Source of the DNA: an uncultured Saprospiraceae bacterium
GTDB lineage: Bacteria; Bacteroidota; Bacteroidia; Chitinophagales; Saprospiraceae
NCBI GenBank assembly: GCA_937967615.1
Contig: CALCMJ010000008.1
Coordinates: 1-64,000, forward strand
Reading direction: 5' to 3'
DNA length: 64,000 bases
The notes under the pieces were generated by a model. The model was not told the origin of the DNA. It did no database searches and saw only the letters and a list, made by a program, of their open reading frames with translations. The translations under genes and the position numbers were made by a program. Positions 1 to 8,244 of the stretch are shown here, piece by piece. The stretch's first letter is position 1. Each line of letters starts with the position of its first letter.

Positions 1-659
1 AATGTGGACCTCATTAGGGCTACAGGTTTAGTTTTAGTCAACCATGTGAAGATGAAATTGTTTCTTTCAACAACTTCCAAGAAGCCATTGATTGCCGCTT
101 CTTCAAAGCTGCAATGAGCTGCCAAGCCTGTTGAAATAGACTCTGCTATATTTGATCCTTGCTTACTTGGTAAGAAAGGACAATAAACAAAGTCAGCAGG
201 GACAAGAATTTCTTCCTGACTTGAGCCTCGCTTAGCTCTTACCCAATGAGTTTTAGTTTCTGTTGTAAATTTTTCTAGAGGAAAATGTTTTGAAATAAAT
301 TGATGTTCTGTGTATAGTTGGAAGATGTCAGGGTGTAACGCATATTGATTTAATGTATTATAACTCTCATGAATAAATTCATCAATACTGTATGACCCAG
401 CACAGTATCTCTCAATGCCTTCACCTAATGCTTTTGCAATTGCTTTATTACGATTTAATGAAGTTCCCGCTGTTGTACCCAAATTATCATTGCCATTAAA
501 TGTAATTGTATTAGAAACATTTGCCTTATAGTAGAAAAAGGGAGGAGAGTATGCTTGTCTTGGTAATTCTGAAATGGATCTGATGACACCTATTTCTTGA
601 TCTACCAAATATGGAAGACAATCACTTAAACGTTTATATTTATAATCGTCGTAGATAAT
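1..659 (-). CDS. YcaO-domain azoline-forming cyclodehydratase (D protein), partial
   Basis: The minus strand is open from about 710 to the left edge and encodes a YcaO domain, so the C-terminus lies outside the window. Two YcaO signatures are visible: GTTAGTSLNRNKAIAKALGE followed by GIERY, and further on STGLAAHCSFEEAAINGFLE followed by VVERN. These Glu/Arg-rich helices bind ATP and Mg in the family. YcaO proteins activate peptide-backbone amides to turn Cys/Ser/Thr into azolines, or to make thioamides or amidines. It lies directly downstream of the E1-like partner gene (662-1708) and a precursor-like ORF (1741-1998). No ATG or GTG precedes the conserved region. ATT at 659 or 662 is the likeliest start if the N-terminal residues are translated; TTG at 608 is an alternative that would trim the domain's first strand. 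The family call is secure, the start is not. Confidence 0.85.
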   Translation of the reverse strand, partial: MIYDDYKYKRLSDCLPYLVDQEIGVIRSISELPRQAYSPPFFYYKANVSNTITFNGNDNLGTTAGTSLNRNKAIAKALGEGIERYCAGSYSIDEFIHESYNTLNQYALHPDIFQLYTEHQFISKHFPLEKFTTETKTHWVRAKRGSSQEEILVPADFVYCPFLPSKQGSNIAESISTGLAAHCSFEEAAINGFLEVVERNNFIFTWLTKTKPVALMRST

Positions 660-661
660 AA

Positions 662-1708
662 TTATGGTGTAGGTTTCTTTGTTAAAATAGATGTTTTCTG
701 AGTCAAAGAGCTACAGGCGGAGCATCTAGGGACTTTCAATACAAGCTTACTGGAGGTGTTTGCATTGAGCAAATCTATTTCTATCAAGGATGGATGATAG
801 TTAGGAATGATATTCCCATAAGCCCGCGCAAGCTCAAAGGCAGTAATTTCTGCGGCAGTTCTAATGATTGAAATATGTGTGCCTGCAACCTGTTGGCCAT
901 CCTTAAAAGAAGCTTCTGCATATCTCTCTAATTCAATATTGTGTAAGTGCGCATTTTGTCTTGCTCTTAAACATTGAAGACAGGCTGTTTGATGGGGAAT
1001 AACTAAGGGACCTACTTGCGCCTTCATATTGTCAATATTTACTGGAATAAAATGCATGCCATGATTTAGGCAAAACGCATTCAATTCTAGTAATAAAATT
1101 TGACCACCATATTCACTGGCACCTATGATAATTATATCCTCAGAACCTATTAGCTTATTTTTCCAATCTTCTAAGTACTCTGTTTGATCTTTAATTTCGT
1201 GAGTATTCTCAGTAAAAGAATTTAAAGGGCCATATGGAATAACTTCTACATGGACAAAGCCATTATCAGAGATAGAAGTTTTCAATAATGTACTAAGTCT
1301 GTTCTCTCCGAAGACAAAGACTTTCTTTTTTGCAAACAACTTGTTTATTTCATTTGGAGTTTTCCCTAATTGCCAATAGAATACATCAGAGTTAGTTTCA
1401 TTAAGAATATCGGACTGACCCAATTTCTTTACATCGATGAGAAATCTCTTATCAATTAATTCATTTAACAATGAATTAATTGCATTGTGCCGGAATGGAG
1501 GAAATAAATCAAGTATTGCTTGCTTAGTAACTTTTCCACCAGAACTTGAATTGAGTATCATCAATATCGATGGGATTGCTTCCTCTCCTTCAAGCAATAT
1601 TTGACTTATCCCTCTCCGAAGAATTATTCCAGATGGATATTCAATTACTTGAAAAGGGTAGGCAGTGTATTCATTCTTTTCTGAAGAATCCTGATTTTGC
1701 CTTTTCAT
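662..1708 (-). CDS. TOMM leader-peptide-binding E1-like protein (cyclodehydratase C protein)
   Basis: The 348-residue protein matches the partner protein of YcaO cyclodehydratases in thiazole/oxazole-modified microcin pathways. Residues 15-92 look like a winged-helix RiPP recognition element (peptide clamp) that binds the precursor leader. Residues about 125-315 form a ThiF/E1-like fold without an obvious ATP-binding loop. Two CxxC pairs (C243/C246 and C329/C332) would hold the structural zinc of this family. The protein presents the precursor to YcaO and stimulates cyclisation. It starts with ATG, 32 nt after the stop of the precursor-like ORF, and its stop overlaps the open frame of the downstream YcaO gene, so the three are probably one operon. 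C and D proteins are often fused in other bacteria; here they are in frames offset by one base. Confidence 0.8.
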   Translation of the reverse strand: MKRQNQDSSEKNEYTAYPFQVIEYPSGIILRRGISQILLEGEEAIPSILMILNSSSGGKVTKQAILDLFPPFRHNAINSLLNELIDKRFLIDVKKLGQSDILNETNSDVFYWQLGKTPNEINKLFAKKKVFVFGENRLSTLLKTSISDNGFVHVEVIPYGPLNSFTENTHEIKDQTEYLEDWKNKLIGSEDIIIIGASEYGGQILLLELNAFCLNHGMHFIPVNIDNMKAQVGPLVIPHQTACLQCLRARQNAHLHNIELERYAEASFKDGQQVAGTHISIIRTAAEITAFELARAYGNIIPNYHPSLIEIDLLNANTSSKLVLKVPRCSACSSLTQKTSILTKKPTP

Positions 1709-1740
1709 ATTTCAGTAATGCAAAAAGTATTTTTAACTAT

Positions 1741-1998
1741 CTAGAAACACAAACAAGTACTAGGATCTTGGTCGTCACTTCCTGCATGGAAATTATGTTT
1801 ATCCCATGTATACATAGACAATCCCTTGTTTACTCTCATGACTGCAAGTTTTTTCAGTCCTTGCAAGTCCTTATGAGATAAATCAGATTCAGGGTGCTTG
1901 TCTACTTCTTTTTCTAGTTGTTTTTTGCTAAAGTTTCTAACTTTTTCAGTTAGCAGATTTGATTGTCTTTTGGGTAATAGGGTTCCTAAGGTATCCAT
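1741..1998 (-). CDS. Candidate RiPP precursor peptide
   Basis: This is an 85-residue ORF with an ATG start and no homology I recognise. It sits first in a presumed operon with the E1-like/RRE protein and the YcaO enzyme. The N-terminal 65 residues are charged, helix-forming and lysine/glutamate-rich, as expected of a leader. The tail (residues about 72-85) is AGSDDQDPSTCLCF, with two Ser, one Thr and two Cys as possible azoline sites and no Gly-Gly cleavage site; cleavage could instead follow the N-H-F/H-A region. Position, size and a heterocyclisable tail support a precursor role; that is inference, since precursor peptides are rarely conserved. It has no signal peptide. Confidence 0.6.
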   Translation of the reverse strand: MDTLGTLLPKRQSNLLTEKVRNFSKKQLEKEVDKHPESDLSHKDLQGLKKLAVMRVNKGLSMYTWDKHNFHAGSDDQDPSTCLCF

Positions 1999-2137
1999 AG
2001 CCTAAATTAAGGGTTATTAAATATTTGGTGGTCATTAATATGTCTAATATAATATTAAAAGCTTAGTTCTACTTAAGACAGTTTATTTATTTTAAATCTG
2101 GTCTAATGTGTATCTTTATATTTCTTTATAGACACTA

Positions 2138-4072
2138 ATGAGATTTTGTAAAATTCTAATTTTCCTTTGTACGTCCTTAAGTACTATAAGTGGAGCGGAT
2201 ACTCTAAGGCTGGACCAAACCACCCTAGAATTGGAAAACATCCTTCTTAATTTCGTATATGATAAATCCTCGTCTTTAACTCACTTAGAAGTTGATCAAC
2301 TATTTCTGGCAGATAATTATATTCACAGAGATTCTGCAATTACAGTTTTTGATCCGCAAAATGGACATTATTGGTTAAAGTTTAGTTTGCACAATTCACA
2401 TAATTTTGATGACCATTGGGTGCTTAATTTTGCAAATTGGCAAAGAATTGAAGCCTATGAAATATCTAATCCTGAAGTACCCGTAAAACAAACTGGCTTT
2501 TTTGTTCCCTATAAGGAAAGAGATTATCCGTTTGCAAATAAGAGTCATATCCTTGCTTCAATAAAGGCCTCAGATATAAATACATATTTAGTTAAATTAG
2601 TTGCAGGTACTGACCATACCCTTGTTCCTTCCGGATTAGATTTTGACATTAGACACAAAAGTTATCAAGATAAAATCAATCACCGGAATGAATTAATTAT
2701 GGGAATTTTTGCCGGTATTTTTATCATCTTGTTTTTCTATAATCTGTTTATATACTTATCTACCAGAGATTTAGAATATCTAATTTATATTGGGCAAATT
2801 CTTGCAATATCATATAATATAAATGCAAATGCTGGCTACAATGTTTCTGCATTAGCTAATTTTGAATCCTTCCCTCAATACAGAAGTTTAATTGAATCAT
2901 TCTCAGGAACAATTTACCCAGCTTTGATGATAGTATTTACAATGTATTTTTTAAATACAAAAGTGAATTTGCCTTTCTGGCACAAAGTTTTAAAATTCTT
3001 ACTTTATTCGATAGCCTTATTAGCAATTGGCGTTGTGGTTAATTATGAAATAATGGGACCAATTGCAATTCTATTTACCTTTGTATTGCTGGTTGTATTT
3101 TTGACAATAGGAATAAAGAGTGTTCGTAAAAACATTCCTTCTGCTGGGTATTATCTTACTGCTTATGTATTTTCTGTATTAGGGATGTTTACCTTATTAT
3201 TTGCAATCGCTGGACTCATTCCAAGCAATGATTTTACAGTGAATTATGCACTTCCTACTGGTTATGCCCTAGAAATGCTTTTCTTTTCTTTTGCTCTCGC
3301 AAATAAAATCAACACATTAAAAAGGAAATCTGACCTGCAGCATACGGAAATCATCCATCATATGAAGGAAAAGGAACTCATGCAAGAAAATATAAAGGTG
3401 GATCTTGAAAATAAAGTAGAAGAAAGAACAAAAGAAATTGAAATAGAGAGACAGAAGTCGGATGAATTATTAATGAATATACTTCCAGAAAAATCTATTT
3501 ATGAACTTAAGACAACGGGCTCTTCCAAATCTAAGGTACATGAGAACGTTACAATAATGTTTACTGATTTCAAAGGCTTTACGCATACAACTTCCGTTTT
3601 GACACCAGAAAAATTAGTGTCTGAGTTAAATGATATATTTTATGAATTTGATGATATTGTAGAGCGGTATAGTATTGAAAAAATAAAGACTATTGGCGAT
3701 GCATATTTTGCTGTAGCGGGACTATTTGACAACAGAGATGATCATGCAGAGAGAACAGTTCAAACTGCAATAGAGATGCAAGAATATCTTGCTAAGAGAA
3801 ATGCAAAAACGAAAGAACAATGGAATCTTAGGATAGGAATACACACGGGCTCAGTAATATCTGGTGTCGTTGGTAAAAAGAAATTCGCTTTTGACGTATG
3901 GGGTGATTCTGTTAATATTGCTAGTAGGTTAGAAACAAAAGGGGAGATCAATCAAATTAATATTTCAGCAACTACGCATGAATTAATTAAAGGCAAATTT
4001 GAAGTAAGCCATAGAGGGAAAATTGAAGCAAAAGGGAAGGGACAAATTGATATGTATTTTGTCAAATTTTAA
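2138..4072 (+). CDS. 7TMR-DISM adenylate cyclase, membrane-bound class III
   Basis: The 644-residue protein has a signal peptide (1-20), a 7TMR-DISMED2-type periplasmic sensor (about 25-175), a seven-helix 7TMR-DISM membrane region (about 185-392), a coiled-coil linker (398-450) and a class III nucleotidyl cyclase domain (465-644). Metal-binding Asp477 (FTDFKGFT) and Asp521 (KTIGDAYF) are present. Lys517 and Asp586 (FDVWGD) are the adenine-selecting pair, and Asn593 and Arg597 (VNIASR) are the transition-state residues, so ATP is the predicted substrate and cAMP the product. It probably senses an extracellular ligand, possibly a carbohydrate, through the DISMED2 domain. It is divergent from the RiPP operon, sharing the 1999-2137 gap, and converges with the DUF6089 gene 13 nt away. 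The start ATG is at the beginning of the signal peptide. Nothing in the gene is broken. Confidence 0.9.
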   Translation: MRFCKILIFLCTSLSTISGADTLRLDQTTLELENILLNFVYDKSSSLTHLEVDQLFLADNYIHRDSAITVFDPQNGHYWLKFSLHNSHNFDDHWVLNFANWQRIEAYEISNPEVPVKQTGFFVPYKERDYPFANKSHILASIKASDINTYLVKLVAGTDHTLVPSGLDFDIRHKSYQDKINHRNELIMGIFAGIFIILFFYNLFIYLSTRDLEYLIYIGQILAISYNINANAGYNVSALANFESFPQYRSLIESFSGTIYPALMIVFTMYFLNTKVNLPFWHKVLKFLLYSIALLAIGVVVNYEIMGPIAILFTFVLLVVFLTIGIKSVRKNIPSAGYYLTAYVFSVLGMFTLLFAIAGLIPSNDFTVNYALPTGYALEMLFFSFALANKINTLKRKSDLQHTEIIHHMKEKELMQENIKVDLENKVEERTKEIEIERQKSDELLMNILPEKSIYELKTTGSSKSKVHENVTIMFTDFKGFTHTTSVLTPEKLVSELNDIFYEFDDIVERYSIEKIKTIGDAYFAVAGLFDNRDDHAERTVQTAIEMQEYLAKRNAKTKEQWNLRIGIHTGSVISGVVGKKKFAFDVWGDSVNIASRLETKGEINQINISATTHELIKGKFEVSHRGKIEAKGKGQIDMYFVKF

Positions 4073-4085
4073 CTGCAAAACTTCC

Positions 4086-4892
4086 TTAAAATCTAGAAAT
4101 TGGAGGACACTCTAGAGTGCCAAAATAGCGCATCAGACCGATGCCAATAAAATGATAAGAGTCATTTTCTTTACTATCGCCACGTTGTCTTCCTTGCGTT
4201 GCAAACCCATCAATTCCAGAACGATCAGAGAGTTGTGCGGCAATGGGACCTTGGGTCAATGCTAGATTGTTTTGATCAGGATAACTCGTACTTACATCAT
4301 CTAAATAATCAGTAAATACTTTCCGTGAACCCAGATGAACATTAAAACTCCAATCTTCATTTATATCCCATTTAATACCGATTCCTACTGTAAATGCAGC
4401 ATGGAATAGTCCATAGCTTTCTCCATCTAATTGCCCTTCTGTTGTGAAATCCCTTAGACTATAAGTTTCATCATTGAGTTTTGCTTTTGGATTATATGAG
4501 AAAACAGAAAACCCACCCAATACATATGGAGTATACCATTCATCTGTACCATGGACATAGTTGAAAAAATTAAATTCCATTGTCGAGGTCAAATCAAAAA
4601 CGTCAGTGTAAAAACTGAGATTTCGCATTTTTTCAACACTATTTGTAGAATCTTCATCTCTTGCACGCAAGCGACCATAATTGATAGAAGTACTGTTACA
4701 AATTCGCGTATTGAAATTGTACCGTGCCATAAGGCCTCCTGCTAGTCCAGGACGATTAAGCCTGAATTCTGTGTTCAAATCACCTAGGTAATAGCTGGCA
4801 CCTAACCATCCTCCTAACTCCCATCCCTTTTGGGCAGAGAGTTGGAATGAAAGAAGTAGCGCTAGAGATATGGAGAGTATAAACTTATTCAT
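4086..4892 (-). CDS. DUF6089-type outer-membrane beta-barrel protein
   Basis: The 268-residue protein has a signal peptide ending at the SAQ site (about residue 20). It begins its mature part with KGWELGGWLGASYYLGDLN, the start typical of DUF6089/porin-family proteins in Bacteroidota. Alternating amphipathic strands continue to a C-terminal GIGLMRYFG strand. Family members are small outer-membrane barrels with no established substrate. It stands alone: the neighbours converge on one side and a nadA remnant lies upstream. There are no visible defects. The barrel assignment comes from the overall pattern and is firm; the function is unknown. Confidence 0.75.
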   Translation of the reverse strand: MNKFILSISLALLLSFQLSAQKGWELGGWLGASYYLGDLNTEFRLNRPGLAGGLMARYNFNTRICNSTSINYGRLRARDEDSTNSVEKMRNLSFYTDVFDLTSTMEFNFFNYVHGTDEWYTPYVLGGFSVFSYNPKAKLNDETYSLRDFTTEGQLDGESYGLFHAAFTVGIGIKWDINEDWSFNVHLGSRKVFTDYLDDVSTSYPDQNNLALTQGPIAAQLSDRSGIDGFATQGRQRGDSKENDSYHFIGIGLMRYFGTLECPPISRF

Positions 4893-4964
4893 GGGTTCTT
4901 AAAACGCTTATTTTGATAAATAAGTATTCTTTAATTCGTTTAATATGAGCAATTTAACGTGCTT

Positions 4965-5120
4965 TTAAAGTCCAGCTTTGGCACTAATTTCTAACATTTT
5001 ATCACAGCAGATGGTTCCTTTATCAATTACGTACTGGTCCAAATGTATTTCTGGTAGTTCATATTGCAATGCAAGGTACAATTTCTCTATTGTATTTCTT
5101 TTCATATGAGGGCATTTCAT
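4965..5120 (-). pseudogene. nadA: Remnant of quinolinate synthase nadA (C-terminal end only)
   Basis: The minus strand encodes MKCPHMKRNTIEKLYLALQY followed by ELPEIHLD and a final KMLEI, then stop. This matches the C-terminal end of quinolinate synthase, including the Cys-Pro-x-Met-Lys-x-Asn-Thr-(I/L)-Glu-Lys segment that carries an iron-sulfur ligand. Just upstream, a different frame reads EKIIHPYNE, which would fit the preceding NadA strand if a short stretch carrying the usual CxC-type sequence were deleted and the frame shifted. Stops in all frames block an extended ORF, and a plus-strand gene begins at 5441, so the roughly 300 residues of the N-terminal part are absent. It is a decayed fragment, not an active enzyme. 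Confidence 0.6.
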
Positions 5121-5440
5121 TGTAGGGATGTATTATCTTCTCTCCGTATTCCCACGGGATTTAAGCTATTGAGGTTTTCTGGTCATGTGTATTCATCAAT
5201 TGTCGCACATTCCGCTCTCTCTCAGTCTCTGAAAAAAGGCAAATAAAAATTCTGGTTCAAATTTCCCGCACACAGCACTTTCTCCTTCCATCTCTCCGTA
5301 CTTTCACAAGGTTCCATGGTTCAAAGAAAAGGTGGCGCTTGAATCTATAGTAGAAACTTTAGCATACATCACACCTGAGATGCATAGAATACTTATTTTC
5401 GTTTAAATTATATTCTTGCCATAAATCAAATTATTAAGAA
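5121..5440. other. Intergenic stretch with degraded coding sequence
   Basis: About 320 bases separate the nadA fragment from the DinB-fold gene. On the minus strand around 5195-5270 there is a 25-codon stretch reading VCGKFEPEFLFAFFQRLRES, and another reading MYAKVSTIDSSATF near 5345-5375, in the same frame but split by a stop codon. These look like decayed coding sequence, but I do not recognise the family. No promoter or terminator is evident. Confidence 0.35.
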
Positions 5441-5917
5441 ATGAACCTCTCTGTACAATTGTCTGACCATTTTCAAGACATTTATTTTGGGAAAAACTGG
5501 ACTGCAACAAACTGCAAAGACACATTAGCAGGACTTAGTTTAGAGCATGCGCTCGCACGAGTAGAAGGACTGAATACAATAGCAAGTTTAGTGCACCATA
5601 TAAATTATTATGTTGCGCTTCAATTGAGAGTGCTCCAAGGTGGCCCTCTAGAAGGGAGCGACAAACTTTCTTTTACACATCCAGAATTTAAGACCCAAGA
5701 AGAATGGGATAATTACCTTAAAGGGATTTTTGAACAAGCAATTGTTTTTTCTGAGGTCTTGGCTTCATTTCCTCCAGAGAATTTAGAAGATGCCTTTGGC
5801 GGCTCTAAGTATGGATCTTATTATAAGAATATAAAAGGTATGATCGAACATGTTTACTATCATTTTGGCCAAATCGTTATTCTAAAAAAGATACTTGAAC
5901 AAAAAACGTCCGCGTAA
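5441..5917 (+). CDS. DinB-like four-helix-bundle protein
   Basis: The 158-residue protein has the DinB/YfiT four-helix-bundle pattern. His52/His53 lie in helix 2 (LVHHINYY), and His137 and His141 lie in the last helix (EHVYYHFGQ), forming the three-histidine metal site of the superfamily. This is the DUF1572-like branch. Such proteins are small metal-dependent enzymes, some acting as thiol transferases; the substrate here cannot be predicted. It has no signal peptide and is probably cytosolic and monocistronic. A second member of the superfamily is at 30329-30781 but is not closely similar. Confidence 0.75.
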   Translation: MNLSVQLSDHFQDIYFGKNWTATNCKDTLAGLSLEHALARVEGLNTIASLVHHINYYVALQLRVLQGGPLEGSDKLSFTHPEFKTQEEWDNYLKGIFEQAIVFSEVLASFPPENLEDAFGGSKYGSYYKNIKGMIEHVYYHFGQIVILKKILEQKTSA

Positions 5918-6024
5918 ACAAGTGTTTAGATTAATTTAACTCCTTCCTATAAACAACATTGATGCAAATCTAGCTATTTTGTGTTATTGTACTAATCATA
6001 TTTATCCACTGAAACAAATGCATA

Positions 6025-8244
6025 ATGTACGTATCTTTTTTTTCTAAAAAGCAAATTCTATTGCTCTCTATAAGTTTTTTATTATGCTTACAGCTTGTTG
6101 GGCAAACATGGGAGCAGCTGAATGATTCGCCATTTTATAAGCATCATTCTAACGGATTTGGAATTGGTGATAAGGCCTATGTTATTGAAGGTACTTATCA
6201 AAATGATGGCCCTAATTCTGTGTCCAATGAAGTATGGGAATATGATTCTACAGATGATACTTGGAAAAGAATAGCTGACTTCCCTGGGGAAGGACGTGCA
6301 ATTGCAATTGGTGATGAGTGGAATGGAAAATACTATTATGGATTTGGTAGGGGTGCCAATGGTACTTTGAATGATTTATGGGAATTTGATCCTACAGATC
6401 AGTCATTTACTCAACTGCCATCGTGTCCATGTCCAGGACGATCCCATCCTGCCTTCATTGCGCACAATGATAAAATTTATATGGGTTCAGGTTCGTCTGA
6501 TACTGGGGATGTTGATGATTGGTGGGAATATGATATGCAATCACAAGAGTGGACACAGAAAGAAGATATACCGGGAGGGGACAGACATCATCCTTTCTTT
6601 TTTTCCAATGAGGATAAACTTTATGTAGGAGGAGGACACAGACCCAATTGGTTAGAATATGATTTAGTGAATGAACAATGGACTGAAATTGATGGAGCTC
6701 CTGAAGGAAGAGTAGCTGGATCGCAATTAAACTTTAAAGGGCTAGGGCTAATAGTAGGGGGAGATGATGCAAGTCATGAGCATGTGCCAGATAGTGAAAG
6801 TTTTATGAGTTATAATCCGGAGTCAGATACATGGGATTATTTGCCTGAACTTCCAAATGGGAGCAAGTGGGCACCGTCTTCATTTATTATAGATGACGAG
6901 CTGTATTTTTTTGGCGGCCTGTCATCCAATATCGCTGAAGATTCTACAATGTGGAAAATTGACCTCAACTTTTTAGGCTGTCTGCCAGCGCAAAATCTAA
7001 TGACAACAATAGTAACTGGCAATTCTGCAAATATCATTTGGTCACAGGGAAATGACGTATTATCAGATACATTGAAGTGGAGAGTTTTAGGGAGTAACAT
7101 TTGGAACAACATTCCAAATCCACAGGCTGTCCTTACCTTGGATAATTTAGATGCTTGCCAAGAGTATGAAATGGTCTTAGTGACTCAATGTGATTCATTA
7201 TTAAGTACTACAGAAATTGTTGTGTTTAAAACTGATGGATGTTGTGTAAACCCTGAATTGGAAATTCAACTCGATAGTGAGAATAATATCTTACTTTCTT
7301 GGGAAAGTATTTTAGCAGCAGAAAGTTATGATTTGCGCTGGAGAGAGTTAGGAGAAACAACTTGGTCAGAGACTAATCTTTCAGAACAATCCTTTGTTTT
7401 TTCTGATGCCCTAGATTGTGAAGAGTATGAATTTCAAATCCAAACTATTTGTGAAATAGATCCTGTTTCCTTTAGCGAGAGTGTTCTAATACTTACAAAA
7501 GGCTGCGGCGCATGTATAGATCTAGACTTTTGCGCTGTTTCTGAAGATCTTGAAGGAGATTTTATATTTATAAATGAAGTTGGGATAAATGATTATTTAA
7601 ATACTACTGGTTCAGATGGTGGCTATGCGAACTATGCAGTTCCAGATGCAGAGTCCATCAAGATTGGAGAAACGTTTTCTATCACCTTAGATCCAGGTAT
7701 CTCTGACAATGGGTTTGCTGGTAATTTTTCAGTATGGTTAGATTATGATGGTGATGGGTTCTTTAATAATGATGAGCTTATTGTAGATGCATTTTTTGTT
7801 GAAAGCAAAATAGAAAGGACAATTCTTGTATCCGCAACAGCTACACCCGGTCTTTCTAGAATGCGCGTTTTATATGGGATTAATAATCCAGGGGGTCCAT
7901 GTGATGATGGTTCTTTTGAATTAGGTGAAGTAGAAGACTATTGTATTAATATATTAGAATCTACGAGTAGTACTGATGAAGATAGAATAGACGAAAATTC
8001 GCTTGTTGTCTTGCCTAACCCTTTTAATTCTGTTGTCAAAGTTGAAGGAAATTTCTTTTATAACTCCTCATCTGAATTTAGTTTAGAATTGATCAATGTT
8101 GTTGGTGAGATGTTATTAAAGAAAAATCAATTTGATTTTAGAGAAGAATTAGATCTTTCATTTGTACCAAATGGTCTTTACTTTTTAAGGATTAATAATG
8201 GACTTGATCAAACCAAGACGGTGAAAGTTTTTAAGCAAGACTAA
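6025..8244 (+). CDS. Secreted Kelch-repeat/GEVED protein with T9SS type A sorting domain
   Basis: The 739-residue protein starts with a signal peptide (about 1-26). Residues about 30-310 form a Kelch-type beta-propeller with repeated 'EYD...TW' blades. Two fibronectin-III-like modules follow (about 315-490), each ending in a Cys-rich segment. A GEVED domain comes next (about 510-650) with DYDGDGFFNNDE and the name-giving GEVEDYC. The C-terminal 80 residues are a type A sorting domain (LPNPFNS ... NGLYFLRI ... KTVKV). The last domain directs export through the type IX secretion system and attachment to the cell surface. Kelch propellers usually bind partners or glycans. The stop overlaps the convergent methyltransferase gene by 4 nt. 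Confidence 0.85.
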   Translation: MYVSFFSKKQILLLSISFLLCLQLVGQTWEQLNDSPFYKHHSNGFGIGDKAYVIEGTYQNDGPNSVSNEVWEYDSTDDTWKRIADFPGEGRAIAIGDEWNGKYYYGFGRGANGTLNDLWEFDPTDQSFTQLPSCPCPGRSHPAFIAHNDKIYMGSGSSDTGDVDDWWEYDMQSQEWTQKEDIPGGDRHHPFFFSNEDKLYVGGGHRPNWLEYDLVNEQWTEIDGAPEGRVAGSQLNFKGLGLIVGGDDASHEHVPDSESFMSYNPESDTWDYLPELPNGSKWAPSSFIIDDELYFFGGLSSNIAEDSTMWKIDLNFLGCLPAQNLMTTIVTGNSANIIWSQGNDVLSDTLKWRVLGSNIWNNIPNPQAVLTLDNLDACQEYEMVLVTQCDSLLSTTEIVVFKTDGCCVNPELEIQLDSENNILLSWESILAAESYDLRWRELGETTWSETNLSEQSFVFSDALDCEEYEFQIQTICEIDPVSFSESVLILTKGCGACIDLDFCAVSEDLEGDFIFINEVGINDYLNTTGSDGGYANYAVPDAESIKIGETFSITLDPGISDNGFAGNFSVWLDYDGDGFFNNDELIVDAFFVESKIERTILVSATATPGLSRMRVLYGINNPGGPCDDGSFELGEVEDYCINILESTSSTDEDRIDENSLVVLPNPFNSVVKVEGNFFYNSSSEFSLELINVVGEMLLKKNQFDFREELDLSFVPNGLYFLRINNGLDQTKTVKVFKQD

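Noticed and set aside
660..713. Classical slippery heptamer for programmed -1 frameshifting in the E1-like/YcaO overlap
   Set aside because: No X-XXY-YYZ heptamer in the correct phase was found in the overlap, so frameshifting is only one of several explanations.
1570..1881. 103-codon plus-strand ORF
   Set aside because: It is antisense to the E1-like gene and the precursor-like ORF and has no recognisable features.
5064..5246. 60-codon plus-strand ORF in the gap upstream of the DinB-like gene
   Set aside because: It is antisense to the nadA remnant, which explains the open frame; its composition is not protein-like.
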